From NCBI GenBank assembly GCA_018296165.2, contig JACKQL020000032.1:124001-188000 (forward strand): a stretch of DNA of 64,000 nucleotides, written 5' to 3'. Origin of the DNA: Termitomyces sp. T153 (Eukaryota; Basidiomycota; Agaricomycetes; Agaricales; Lyophyllaceae). Shown in pieces: positions 24,012-35,839 of this stretch; position 1 is the first letter of the stretch, and each line of letters begins with the position of its first letter. The notes under the pieces are model-generated. The model was not told the DNA's origin and ran no database searches. It was given only the letters and a program-made list of their open reading frames with translations. The translations under genes were made by a program, and so were the position numbers.

Positions 24012-26961
24012 TTACAGCTTGTCGTAGTAAGTATCAAGAGGAGGAATCTCAGGCTATATATCCTCGTTAGTACAGCACGACGCTCGAAGCCGAAGACACG
24101 AACCTTGAGACCCTTGCGAGTACGAATCTTGGTGACAATCTCCTCAAGCTTGCTGCCCTTGTCAAGAGGCGAGCCCATCATAATCTCCCAGTGGTCGAAC
24201 ACGCTCTGGGGGAAGGCCTGTCCGGAAGTGTGCGAGCGTAGCTCACCGTTGAAACCAAACGACTCGGAGACAGGGAGGTAGGCCTTGATGGTGAACATGG
24301 GTGTTCCCGGGCGCTGCTCTTCGCTGAAGACCTGGCCACGACGCTTGTTCAGGCAAGAGTAGACACCGCCGATAGCGGTCTCAGGGCACTGGATTTCGAC
24401 TAAAGTAACTGTCAACAAAGAACAGTAAAAGAATAATAACGTCCGCACGAACCGAGGTAGATGGGCTCCTGAAGACCAGGGTTGGCGAGGAGAGACGCGG
24501 CGTAGCAAGCACGACGCATGGTGGGGATGATCTGTCCTCCTCCACGATGGATAGCATCAGCATGGAGCTACATCACCAAATGAGCAATCGTTTGTACGAA
24601 AAGCGCCACATATCCTACCGTAACATCAAGAATGTTGTAGCGGACACCACGGACATTCTCTTCAGCGCAAACACCTTCCTTGGTTGCCCACTGAAGAGCG
24701 GCAATACAAGAGTCTTTGATTTCGTTCAAGTATTGCACACCCTTGGTGACATCAACAAGCAAGTTAGGGCCGGTGGTATCGGGACCGAACGCCCAGATCT
24801 TCCTAGCTTCAGTGACATCCCATCCGAATTCGTCAGCAAGAAGACGAGCGCGAAGTTTGAAATCGTCACGAGCGTTGACCTTGCCACTCTCAATAGCCTT
24901 GACGAGCTCTTCATCAATAGGTGAAGCCTTGATATAGAGGCGATTGTGCTTGTTCTGCGACTTGGACAGAGCGACAATGCTAGACTCGGCCTTGACGGTT
25001 TCGCGGTAGGGAACGACAGGGTCCGAAATCTTAAGAGGAACACCAGCGTGGTCTTCTTGGAGATCCTGAAAACAAGTTTAGCGACATGATATGATGTAGA
25101 AACGATTTATCATACTTTCAAGCAAATCTCCAAGTGAAGCTCACCAGCACCAGCGACGATGTGCTCACCAGTCTCAGAGATCCAGGCCTGGACGCAAGGA
25201 TCAGATTTAGACAAACGCTTGAGACCTTCGACGAGTTTAGGAAGATCGGCAGCGTTCTTGACCTCGACAGCGACTTGGACGACAGGGGAGACAGAGAACC
25301 TCATGACCCTCATGTTGTGGGCGGTCTCAGAGGTGGTGAGGGTTCCGCTCTTGAGTAGGAACTGATCAATACCGACGAGACCGACGATGTTACCAGCAGG
25401 GCAGTCCTCAATAGGCTCAACGGAACGACCCATCATGAGGACAGTGCGTTGGATCGATTTAATGAAGAGGTCATCCTTCTTGCCAGGGATGTAGTTGGGG
25501 CCTTGGATACGGATCTTGGGGCCAGAACGGACGGTACCAGAGAAGATACGACCAAAGGCGTAGAAGCGACCCTTGTCGGAAGTGGGGACCATCTTGGAAA
25601 CGTAGAGAACAAGAGGGCCGTTCGGGTCACAGTCGCGAATACCGATGGCAGACTCATCATCCAAGGGACCCTCGTAGAGAGTATCAACACGGTACTTCTG
25701 GGCAGCAGCGGCGGAAGGAAGGTTGATGACAATCATCTCCAAGAGAGAGTCACCGCAAGGGAGGAACTTGCGCATGATGACCTTGAGGAGAGCCTTACCC
25801 TCGAGATCCTTCTCATCTTGGAGAAGCTTGACGCCCAATTTCTCGCACATGGGCTCGATGGCATCCTTCTTGAAGTTCATGACAGCATCGAAGATCCTGA
25901 AGATGGGATCGAGGACGAATGTGTTGAATGCACGCTCAAGAGGCTTGCCATCAGCACCAGTGGCGTTTGTGGTCCACTTACGGGTGGCAGGGTTGAAGTA
26001 GTTGTCACCCCACAGCTTAGTCATCATCTTGTCCTTGTCAACACCGAACTTCTTTGCGTAACGAGAAGCGAATTGACGGAGAGTGAAACCCCATCCGTGA
26101 AGACCGGAGCCAAAGGCAACAGTACCCTTGTCAGGGTAAACCTGGACGTCACCAAGAACAGGGTCATTATAGGTGGAGATGATGACATTAACGGTCTCAA
26201 TGGTACGAGAGAAAGATTGGTAGAGTTCCTCCTTCTCGATCTGAAGCTCGAGAAGGGCACGGTCAACCTTGTTGATGACAACGACAGGCTTGATCCTCTC
26301 GGTAAGAGCTTGACGCAAAACAGTCTCGGTCTGGACACAGACACCGTCAATGCAGTCCACAACGACGAGAGCACCATCGGTGACACGGAGAGCGGCGGTA
26401 ACCTCAGAAGAGAAATCAACGTGTCCAGGGGAGTCAATCAAGTTGATCAAGAATTCATTTCCTGAGCAAATTGTAAACAGATGAGATGATCGAAAGGAGA
26501 AGTACAAACTTACCAACGGTTTTTTGTTGGATAGAAGCGACGTCCTCTTTATCGAGCTCGAAGTACATACTGATGGCGGTAGATTTGATAGTAATACCAC
26601 GTTCTTTCTCATCTGGTCTTGTATCCATATAGCGAACGTTTCCAGAGGTGGCAGTAGCGATAATGCCAGCCTTTGATACCAAAGAGTCGGAGAGAGTAGA
26701 TTTTCCATGGTCGACTGCGACATCGCAGTCAGAAAAAAATCTTATCATAACTACCGAAGATAGGTGACACACCATGAGCAATAACGGACATGTTCCGGAT
26801 GTTAGTGGGCTTGTCCATGAGGGCCCGAATCTGATCTAAAGAAAGCAGGGATGTCAGGATCATGAATGGGCTGCAGAACAGCCAGGCTTACCTGTTGTGA
26901 AATTACTACGGACATCGATGAGTACTTCCGGAGACTGATTAAGATATAGAACCTACACCAT
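24012..26961 (-). CDS. EFT1: Translation elongation factor 2 (eEF2), downstream tandem copy
   Basis: Ribosomal translocase GTPase of the cytosol. Nine exons: 26957-26961 (5 nt), 26892-26905 (14 nt), 26773-26835, 26514-26714, 25116-26461, 24619-25065, 24453-24567, 24104-24399 and 24012-24053. They sum to 2,529 nt, 842 residues, the usual eEF2 length. Motifs are [10 protein letters not shown] (P-loop), DSPGHVDF (G3), NKVD (G4), and the diphthamide loop [15 protein letters not shown]; the end is [12 protein letters not shown]. The neighbouring copy lies 384 bp upstream on the same strand. The intergenic strand is pyrimidine-rich ahead of the ATG, as in highly expressed fungal genes. Nothing suggests inactivation. 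Confidence 0.96.
25179..25418. repeat. Near-identical tract shared with eEF2 copy 2 (probable gene conversion)
   Basis: These 240 bp match 28578-28817 with one mismatch that I could find, including all third codon positions. The flanking exon sequence of the two genes differs at many synonymous sites. The tract lies at the 3' end of exon 5. Confidence 0.9.
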
Positions 26962-27345
26962 GGCTGCTGGCTATTTTACGGGGAACAGGGAAATAGGGAA
27001 AAATTAAGGGCAAGAAAAGACTGTACGCAACAACCGTACAGAAAAAAAAAGATAAAGGGTGGATTGTTATCACGATTTATAAAAAGGACAAAAAAAAAGG
27101 ACTTATGTAAGCAGGTTTCGGAAGCGGACATTGTCCCGCTCCCGAACCCTGTAGTGGTACACCGCCAGACTGACTCTTACTGTCGATTGCCATTCAGTAC
27201 AGATCCACCGAAATTCATCACTTTGACAGACCTTTATAACTTGTCTCAAAATATGAATCGTTGAGTTATCATTACAAATACTATTCAAGTTGCATTGGAA
27301 CAAAACCTGTAAGTGTATACCAATGCCGAGCACTGAGGTAATTCG
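26962..27345 (-). promoter_or_regulatory. Promoter interval of the downstream eEF2 gene
   Basis: The 384 bp between the stop of copy 2 and the ATG of copy 1 must hold the terminator of one and the promoter of the other. On the coding strand it has long pyrimidine tracts (runs of T at about 27,045-27,100) and a TATAAA-like string near 27,075. No single element is proven. Confidence 0.5.
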
Positions 27346-30300
27346 TTAAAGCTTGTCGTAATAGGTATCGAGAGGAGGAATTTCAGGCTGGATTGTGATT
27401 GAGCCAAGGAGAATACTGAAAGGTAGATCCTAACACACCTTAAGACCCTTACGGACACGGATCTTTGTTACAAGCTCCTCAATCTTGGAACCCTTGTCCG
27501 TAGGGGCTAGATAATAAAACGCATCATCAATACGTGGTGTTATTAATACATTGGCTGACTTACATCCAGGCATAACTTCCCAGTGGTCGAAGACACTTTG
27601 AGGGAATGCTTGACCCGCAGTGTGTGAACGCAACTCTCCATTAAAGCCGAATGACTCGTTGACTGGGAGGTAAGCCTTGACGGTGAACATAGGGGTTCCT
27701 GGCCTCTGTTCTTCGCTAAACACCTGACCACGACGTTTGTTGAGTACACTATAAATGCCACCAATGGCATTTTCAGGACATTGGATCTCAACTAGGAAAG
27801 TTCGCATTAGCGAGGTCTCGATGTAGAAGCATTCGAGTAGTTTACCGAGGTAGATCGGTTCCTGGATACCCGGCGTTGCGAGTAGGCATGCAGCGTAGCA
27901 AACGCGACGCATTGTCGGAATGATTTGTCCACCGCCGCGGTGAATGGCGTCAGCATGCAGCTTATAGGCAGCACATTAACATCCGCAGTAAAGAAATCTC
28001 ATAAAAGGCATACCGTAACGTCTAGAACGTTGAATCGCACACCACGCATGTTCTCTTCGGCACAAACACCCTCCTTAGTCGCCCATTGGAGTGCTGCAAT
28101 ACAAGAATCCTTGATTTCATTCAAATACTGGACTCCTTTCGTGACATCGACCAACAGGTTAGGACCAGTGGTGTCTGGACCAAACGCCCAAATCTTCCTG
28201 GCATCGGTGACATCCCAGCCGAACTCATCGGCCAGAACACGAGCTCGAGCTTTGAAATCGTCACGGGCATTAACCTTACCGCCCTCAATAGCTTTTGTCA
28301 GTTCCTCATCAATAGGCATAGCCTTCACATAAAGCCTGTTGTGCTTGTTCTGTGACTTGGACAAAGCAACGATGCTGGACTCAGCCTTTACGGTCTCACG
28401 GTAAGGGACAACGGGATCTGAGATTTTGAGGGGAACACCAGCGTGGTCCTCTTGCAGATCCTGGACATTCAACGGTGAGTCATCAGGAAGGAGACAAACG
28501 AAAAAAATTGGTACCTTCAAGCAGATCTCCAAGTGAAGCTCACCAGCACCAGCGACGATGTGCTCACCAGTTTCCGCGATCCAGGCCTGGACGCAAGGAT
28601 CAGATTTAGACAAACGCTTGAGACCTTCGACGAGTTTAGGAAGATCGGCAGCGTTCTTGACCTCAACAGCGACTTGGACGACAGGGGAGACAGAGAACCT
28701 CATGACCCTCATGTTGTGGGCGGTCTCAGAGGTGGTGAGGGTTCCGCTCTTGAGTAGGAACTGATCAATACCGACGAGACCGACGATGTTACCAGCAGGG
28801 CAGTCCTCAATAGGCTCGATATAGCGGCCCATCATCAGTACGGTACGTTGAATGGCCTTGACGAAGAGGTCTTCCTTCTTGCCGGGGACGTAGTTGGGGC
28901 CTTGAATACGGATTTTTGGGCCGGAGCGGACAGTACCAGAGAAGACACGACCGAACGCGTAGAAACGACCTTTATCAGAAGTGGGCACCATCTTGGAGAC
29001 ATAGAGAACAAGAGGGCCGTTGGGATCGCAATCACGGATACCGATGGCAGACTCGTCGTCAAGAGGGCCCTCATAAAGAGTTTCTACACGATACCTTTGG
29101 GCAGTGGCAGGGGAGGGAAGATTGATGACTATCATCTCTAGCAGGGAGTCTCCGGCGGGAAGGAATTTACGCATGATAACCTTGAGCAGTGCTTTACCCT
29201 CTAAGTCGCGTTCATCCTGAGCCAACTTCACCTCCAACTTTTCAAGCATCGTGGTGACCATGTCCTTTTTGAAGTTCATCACAGCATCGAAGATCTTGAA
29301 GATGGGATCAAGTACGAAAGCGTTGAAGGCGCGCTCCAGAGGCTTTCCGTCAGCACCTGTAGGGCTTGTAGTCCATTTGCGTGTAGCAGGATTGAAGAAA
29401 TTGTCGCCCCATAGCTTCGCCATCATCTTGTCTTTGTCGACACCGAATTTCTTCGCATAGCGAGCCGCGAATTGACGGAGGGAAAAGGCCCATCCATGAA
29501 GACCAGAGCCGAATGCGACTGTTCCCTTGTCAGGGTAGACTTGGACATCACCAAGAGCCTCATCATGATACGTTGAAATGATGACGTTCACGGTCTCGAT
29601 CGTGCGCTGGAAGGATTGATAAAGCGATTCCTTGTCGACCTGAAGTTCTAGCAAAGCGCGATCGACCTTGTTAATAATCACGACGGGTTTGATGCGTTCA
29701 CCGAGTGCTTGTCTAAGAACTGTCTCTGTTTGGACGCAAACTCCTTCAACACAATCCACTACCACAAGTGCGCCATCAGTGACTCGGAGCGCAGCCGTGA
29801 CTTCTGATGAAAAGTCTACGTGGCCTGGGGAGTCGATCAGATTGATCAAAAATTCGTGGCCTATAGTACTCAATGCTTCAGGATGAAAATGAAGGCAATA
29901 AACGTTCAACAACGCGTACCCTCAGTTTTCTGTTTGATTGCCGGTAACTCCTCCTTGTCCACCTCAAAGTACATCGAGATTGCAGTGGACTTGATCGTGA
30001 TACCACGTTCTTTTTCGTCATCTCGCGTATCGGTGAAGCGCATATCTCCAGCCTTGGCCGCAGCGATAATCCCGGCTTTTGACACAAGGGAATCGGTCAA
30101 GGTAGATTTGCCATGGTCGACTTTAGTCGTACCACACGGTAAGATTGTCTCTCATAAAGTAAAACTACAAGTAGGTATACTTACCATGAGCAATAACACT
30201 CATGTTGCGAATATTGGTGGGCCGGTCCATAAGTTGCCGGATCTGATCTACGATCGCGATACGACGATGAGCGGGGTGTGAACATTGACCCCGACGAGCG

Positions 30301-30400
30301 GGATCAATCGATTAAGCGACTGACCGACTGTAAAGTTACTGGGCAGATCGGGGACGATGAGGACCGAGCTCGATCGATCAAACTAGAAAACGTACACCAT
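27346..30400 (-). CDS. EFT2: Translation elongation factor 2 (eEF2), upstream tandem copy
   Basis: Second complete eEF2 gene. Exons are 30396-30400 (5 nt), 30325-30338 (14 nt), 30185-30247, 29920-30120, 28515-29860, 28014-28460, 27846-27960, 27564-27791, 27439-27506 and 27346-27387, again 842 residues. All GTPase motifs and the [15 protein letters not shown] loop are intact. It has one intron (27507-27563) that copy 1 lacks. Three of its introns (28461-28514, 27792-27845, 27507-27563) are multiples of three with no in-frame stop, so retained introns would not break the frame. Substitutions relative to copy 1 are conservative (for example [10 protein letters not shown] against [10 protein letters not shown]). 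Confidence 0.96.
28578..28817. repeat. Near-identical tract shared with eEF2 copy 1
   Basis: Partner of 25179-25418; see that entry. The single difference is CTCAACAGC here against CTCGACAGC there, which is a synonymous change on the coding strand. Confidence 0.9.
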
Positions 30401-30852
30401 GGTGTCTAAGCTCTGGTGGGTGGTCTCTCAATTTTCTTTAAGAAATATCTAGGTAGGACTAGAAGTGTGCACGTTGTTGTCGACGAGCGAGGCAAGAGCA
30501 ACGTCCGTCGATGTGGGGAAGATAAAAGTTTGCGTCAAACTTGATTACATACTTTATCGATGCGCGTTTTAGGGCAGGCTGACTGCGTCAGCACGGCTAT
30601 TATATCAATATTCCGTGGCCAGGGTCGGGCTCTCTCTTTTCTTGCTATATATACTGTCATGTACACAAGTCACATTTGATATTTTTTATTTCATGAAAGC
30701 TCATGTTCGAACCTTCATACTATCTGGTGTTTCACGTCTTTTGATATGTATCGCATGTAGCCGACTCATCCGGAGCTCTCCAGTTCTCCAGATCAATTGA
30801 CTCGACTGAATTGACCGCGTCCACAAAGAGCCCTGACTATCTTTCTGCATTC
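30401..30852. other. Intergenic region between divergent eEF2 copy 2 and the GNAT gene
   Basis: About 450 bp between divergent starts, presumably holding the eEF2 promoter and that of the acetyltransferase. It includes GATCGATC-type palindromes near 30,370 just inside the first eEF2 intron. No RNA gene is evident. Confidence 0.45.
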
Positions 30853-31710
30853 ATGGCAAATCCACAACTCCACCCATTTGAAATGAACTCTTTGACTGGG
30901 GAACCATTCTTGCGGTTGAGGAACCACAAACAAATCATCATCACGCCTCCCCGACCAGAAGATGTCGCACTTACCCCACCATCATGAATGATTCTCGCAT
31001 CTATGAATGGTTAGGCAGTCCGCCTTTCCCTTATACATCTGGTATGCTTGATGTCATGAAACCCAAGACCTTCAGTAACAGTTCAAAAGAACATGCAGAA
31101 GAATGGTATCTGAAGACCAAAACCTTATCAGACGATGTTCTCAAAAAGCTGAACGCTGCTCGTAATGAGCCAAACGCGATTCTTTTGAATGATTGTCCGA
31201 TTAGGAACATTCGCGAATTGAAGGAGGATGGTTCTGATGTATTCTTGGGGGACATTGGTATCTCCAGGGTTGTAGAAGGAAAGTTTCTAGTCCCAGCCGA
31301 GGAAGATGCCAGCGAGGAGACAAAAGCCAAGTACAAGGCAGCCAATGATGCCCTCCCTCTGGGCGATCCGGATATTGCTTGGACTGTTGGATGTAAGTCG
31401 CTTTCAAAATCTCTCTCGCAACCTGTTTCTCAACATCCCAGACTACATAATACCAAATTACCACGGTCGAGGCATCATGACAGATGCCCTGCAAACATTA
31501 TTGTGGGATTGGGCAGTCCCCAGGATGGGAGTGCGCCACATCATTGCGTCTGCATTTGAAGGTAACACAGGTAGCCTTCGGGTGTTCCAGAAGAACGGGT
31601 TTGTGTCATCGAGATTCTTCGAGAATCACATCCAAACGAGAGGACAGTGGCGCAACCTGCATGTTTTGGAGTGGAAGCAGTCGTATAATGAACCTCCGTG
31701 GAGTGCTTGA
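30853..31710 (+). CDS. GNAT-family N-acetyltransferase with an apparent frameshift near the N-terminus
   Basis: Acetyl-CoA-dependent acetyltransferase of the RimJ-like GNAT type common in fungi; substrate unknown. The main frame runs 30984-31392 and, after an intron (31393-31441), 31442-31710, giving 226 codons. It has MNDSRIYEWLGSPPFPY, the core IAWTVGYYIIPNYHGRGIMT with the acetyl-CoA loop HGRG, and EGNTGSLRVFQKNGF. Just upstream, from an ATG at 30853, another frame encodes LRLRNHKQIIITPPRPEDVA, which looks like the expected N-terminal beta strand. It stops at 30984 and runs into the main frame only with a one-base shift. No GT-AG intron joins them. So either the gene is damaged, the assembly has an indel, or translation begins at 30984. 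Confidence 0.75.
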
Positions 31711-32152
31711 ATATCTATGTTGAAGGAATGAAGATGTTTTTTGTGAGCTGCAGCACTCGTTGAAAAGCCGACGTGTCCGCTAGACTACGGTTATCAATAC
31801 CTCACCGATTATACCTTTATGTACCTTTGTAGTGATAGTTCATACTGCCATCTCATGACGAGGATCGTCGTGCAGTGCGAGCAAATTAGTGGGGACGTCA
31901 TAGAAGCAGTGCAGACCTGAAGACGGGCCTCGGTGTCCTTCACGGTTTTGAGATTCCAACGGAAACTGTAATAGTGTTGACATAAGAACATATGAGGGAA
32001 TATGCTGTTGCAGGGCGGCTAAATTGTACGTAAAGGAGCATCAAGAGACGTGTGAATCATACAAGAGGAGGTTGTCTGTCACACGCGCCCTCGCCAAAAC
32101 GAACCTTCTCACCCTCCGACGCTCCTTCCTTCGTCTCTCGTAGACACTCAAC

Positions 32153-33412
32153 ATGCCTCCCCGTGGAAATGAAGGCCTCGACTTTACCCCCATTCTCACT
32201 CACTATCTTTTTCTCTTTACTACACTTCTTGCAATTGTACGTTGCTGCAAATTTCCATATGTTTCTTCCACGCTTATTTTATTCTTGCAATCCAGATAGG
32301 ATGGTTCGTAGCGTTTATTGGCCAGATCGTAACTACGGCACGTTGTAAGTCGACGCACTCTCATTCTCCCTCCTACACCACCAGTAATGACAATTGCCAC
32401 AGTGGGTCATAGCGGCGTTGGTGTCCTCTGGTTCTCGATCTTCCTCCAACTCTTCCTCATCATTGGTGTAATCTACACTCTTGCAAGTGACTCAATATCG
32501 ATGCACCGCTTCCAAATCTCTATTTTTGGCTCCATTGCTATCGTCTTCGCCGTCATTGGTGTCAACGAAGGTATCTTCACACACGTTGGTTCCCAAGAAG
32601 CTATGGCTGCTGGCTGGCTCATTTTAGCTATCGTTGATATCCTCTGGGTGCTCTATTTTACCTCTGAGGAGGACTCCCTCTCACTACACATCTTCAACTC
32701 CATGGGCACAGGAGGCCTCACCCCTCCTTCACGTCGTCGTAGGACGCGTACGCAAAACTCAATACATATGGCTACCAGCAACGGGTACGTTGGCAACTAT
32801 GGATCAGGTGGCGGAATTGGATCACACGACCCCTACGAGTCCAAATATGTCGGAGGCATTGGTGACGGCGCGTATGGAAGCACTGAACCTACCGGAATTC
32901 AAAATCCTAGCTTTACTGCCGCAAGCCTCAACGAGCAGACCAGAAGTGTCGGTAATGTCACTAGTGGTGCGGGAAGCATTCACAACTCCCCCATGACGGG
33001 AGCCGCTTCAATAGGGGGCGGTGATATCCAAGGACCCAATTCACCGCTAATGGCTGGTGTCGGCGCTGTAGGTTCAGCGGGAACATCGACCCTCCCAGAC
33101 ACTGCACCGCCGGCTGAACCGGCTTTTCTTTACAAAGCTAAAGCCTTGTATCCATGTGAGCTTCTTGCTAGGTTATTTGTTAACCTGACACCTGACTTCT
33201 GGCCTAGACACTGCATCTGCTGATGACCCCAGCGAAGTGTCTTTTGCCAAGGGTGACATTCTTGACATCGTAGACAAAAACGGGAAATGGTGGCACACTA
33301 GAAAGCCAGATGGGAAGATGGGAAGTGAGTGTGATTCGTATCACCTATCTTTAACTATTCTGACGCCGTCCTGTCGGCAGTCGTACCTTCAAACTACCTA
33401 CAGATAATCTGA
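32153..33412 (+). CDS. SHO1: SHO1 high-osmolarity sensor (four-TM, SH3)
   Basis: Plasma-membrane adaptor of the HOG osmotic-stress MAPK pathway, which binds the MAPKK Pbs2 through its SH3 domain. Five exons start at MPPRGNEGLDFTPILTHYLF. The four membrane spans are LFLFTTLLAI-IGWFVAFIGQ (across an intron), GVLWFSIFLQLFLIIGVIYT, ISIFGSIAIVFAVIGVNEGI and AGWLILAIVDILWVLYF. A Gly/Ser-rich linker of about 150 residues follows. The SH3 domain is split by two introns: FLYKAKALYPYTASADDPSE, VSFAKGDILDIVDKNGKWWH and GKMGIVPSNYLQII. The stop is TGA at 33410-33412. Topology and domain order are exactly those of fungal Sho1. Confidence 0.93.
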
Positions 33413-33779
33413 AAATGCTAGTCCTTTCACGAGCTGCTAGACGCAGCTACGTGACTGCATATCTACCCTACGACAGCTTCTCATGACCATATTCCCTTGG
33501 AGGCATAATTCATCATACAGTTTCTTGTGCTCCCTGTTCTTTCCACTTCGGCTTTTTTCATTTTGTTTCCTGTGGTCTTTTCTCCCTTAATATACCACAA
33601 TCTATCCATATGATACATCTTTTGATTGTCCGCAGCGTTTCAGCATCTATCTACACGCTGGCATTTCGGCATTCAGTAGGGACTCAGATTGTATTATGTG
33701 CGCCTGTATGTTTGAAATGATTGAATTTACGACATAGCTGCTGTACATAGATCAATCTTTGATTAGACACTAGCCTGGG

Positions 33780-35839
33780 TCAACGTCGTCGACTGCCTGC
33801 AGCCCCGCTGCCTAGAACGACAAGGCGTGTTCCCCGCTTCTTCCGTCCACCTGCAGTCCTTTCCAGCTCGTGCCAAGCTGCATCCAAGTCCCATTCGTCC
33901 ACTTCGCGCGGCTGAGATCGTGCTTGACCCCTGATCTCACTAGTTGCTGTCGAATGCAATGCAGAGGCAAAACTCCGCGCCCCCCAAGCTCCAGAAACCT
34001 GTGGCGGAGGTGTTACAATTACATTCTCGACTGGAGGTTCTTCAAAGTCTTCCACAACAGGAATGGATACGGGAGTAGAAAGAGCGCGAGAAGGGCTCGC
34101 GCCTGACCAAGCTGTGGAGAGGTTGGATTTTTCCTTCCCCTCCGCCCTAGTCCGCGCACGATCATCTTTGCGTTCTTTCTCCTTCTTCCGGGTAGCCCGC
34201 ATTTTGAGTGCACCCTCAAAGTTCTTCAGACCATCAGCGCCAACAACATCCGACAAATCAGCCTCGATGAATGTGACGTCGGCACCCTCTGGCATGTGCG
34301 CGAGATATTTACACCGTTTTCTGAGATCATCATTGACGGTCCCTTCTGCAAACGATTCAACACGAATAGAGATAGTGTTCGGGAAGGAAGAGTAACTCTT
34401 GAAATGGGAAAGGAGGATCTTGATATCCAGAGGGTGAAGAAACAGCGGAAGCCCAGATGCAGCCTGATAATAATAATACGTAGATGTTGATGGAGGCGGA
34501 GGATTGACATTGCGTCGTTGCTTAGGACCATTGCGGTTGTGAACGTGCGCAGATTTTGGGTGTTCCTCGTTACGCGACAAAGAGGTAGAGGATTTCAGCG
34601 CAAGGAACTCTGATGGCACATCAGAAATGTCCAAACGTGTTGCTTCTTCCACTTTGCGACCGCGTTCGTAAAGAGCATGCCACTCTTCAATCTCGCGTTG
34701 ACCACGAGCTGTCTTGTCAATCTGCTCCCTGAGTAACAGAGTATCCAATGCGACCGCCTTCGCAATTTGATCTCGAACTTTCTGATCGGCACTATCCACG
34801 AATAATATGGCAAGATCACTATTCATTCCGGCCAAGGACTGTCGTTCAGTAGCCAACTCGTCAAGGTTTTTGGAGAGATCAGATATGAGGTATGCAGGTG
34901 TTGCAAGCATGAACTTCGCAAAAGTGAAGACGTCTGGGAGGAAATGGAATGGCGCCTGGTGTGGAGGAAGTAAATCAGAAGGCCAAGTTGGTGACCGAGG
35001 TAGGGCAAGAGTCGTAATCTGTGGACGTTGCATCAACCGCATGTGCATCATCGATCCCGTACGAGGTACAAGATCGAATGGATCGTCCATGGCAGAGAAC
35101 GATGAAGATGCTTGGGATGGAGCATCTTCTAGACGAGATGGTCCATCGTACCATTTGACAGCTTTAAGATGTTTCTCACTGACAGAGTCGAGGCAGATCG
35201 GACATCTTTTGTTGTCGGATGTACTGAGATATTGAAGTATACAGGGAAAGCAAAATATCTGTACATCGCTATTGAGACCTGATACAATGATCGAAGAAAG
35301 AACTAACATGTCCGCATCTCGTTATGCGTGGTGCCATGGGCGAAGAGAGGCAAATCGGACAATTAGTGTTGTTTTGTTCACAATCACTTTGCGCAGCAGA
35401 GCCGGAAGCAGACACTAGCGCCGAAGAACGAGGTACGATGACCTGCAGAATGTCCTGCCACAGGAAAAAGCTGCAAGTGATTATGAACTAATATAAAAAC
35501 ACAGAAAGATAATTAAGACGGACATGTCTGGATCGGCAAAGTGAACAGTATAGTCACCCGTCGGGTTCATGACGAAACGATACTGTGCATTGACGAAACC
35601 TGAGGAGTGAGAACCGGTCAAGAATCGAACCTCGAGATCCTGACATCCTTGCACATACGTTCTTTGTTCCACACACCCTGTTGTGTACCCGTCTTCCTAC
35701 TTCTCCGGGGTAAATTGACGGGTGGCCGGACTTGCCTCGGAGGAAGAGTGAAGTTGAGGAGATGGTTCAAGTTCTGGCTGGAAGCCATCTTCTGAACACG
35801 CCTTGGGGTCACTGACTGGGATACAGAAGTGCTTGACAT
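33780..35839 (-). CDS. MAG2: RING-finger protein of the RNF10/Mag2 family
   Basis: Probable E3 ubiquitin ligase; RNF10 and Mag2 act in ribosome quality control and repair. The first exon starts at 35839 (MSSTSVSQSVTPRRVQKMAS). The conserved block FVNAQYRFVMNPTGDYTVHF precedes FLWQDILQVIV. The RING is C3HC4: CPICLSSPMAPRITRCGHIF (split by an intron after CGH), then CFPCILQYLSTSDNKRCPIC. The remaining 450 residues include LPLFLHPLDIKILLSHFKSY, a basic Lys/Arg/Glu-rich segment, and a C-terminal WDLDAAWHELERTAGG box seen in the family. It is divergent from the WBP11-like gene with 157 bp between start codons. Confidence 0.88.

Noticed and set aside
25449..26465. 338-codon open frame antisense to eEF2 copy 1
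   Set aside because: It mirrors the codon bias of the eEF2 exon on the other strand, has no domain, and a shorter version appears opposite copy 2. It is a shadow of a highly biased gene.
28461..28514. 18-residue insertion in eEF2 copy 2
   Set aside because: The stop-free 54 nt has GT-AG ends and sits at the same site as an intron of copy 1 that does contain a stop; it is an intron, not coding.
35600..35645. tRNA-like T-loop (GGTTCGATTC) on the minus strand
   Set aside because: It lies inside a conserved exon of the RNF10-like gene and no matching D-arm or anticodon arm is present.
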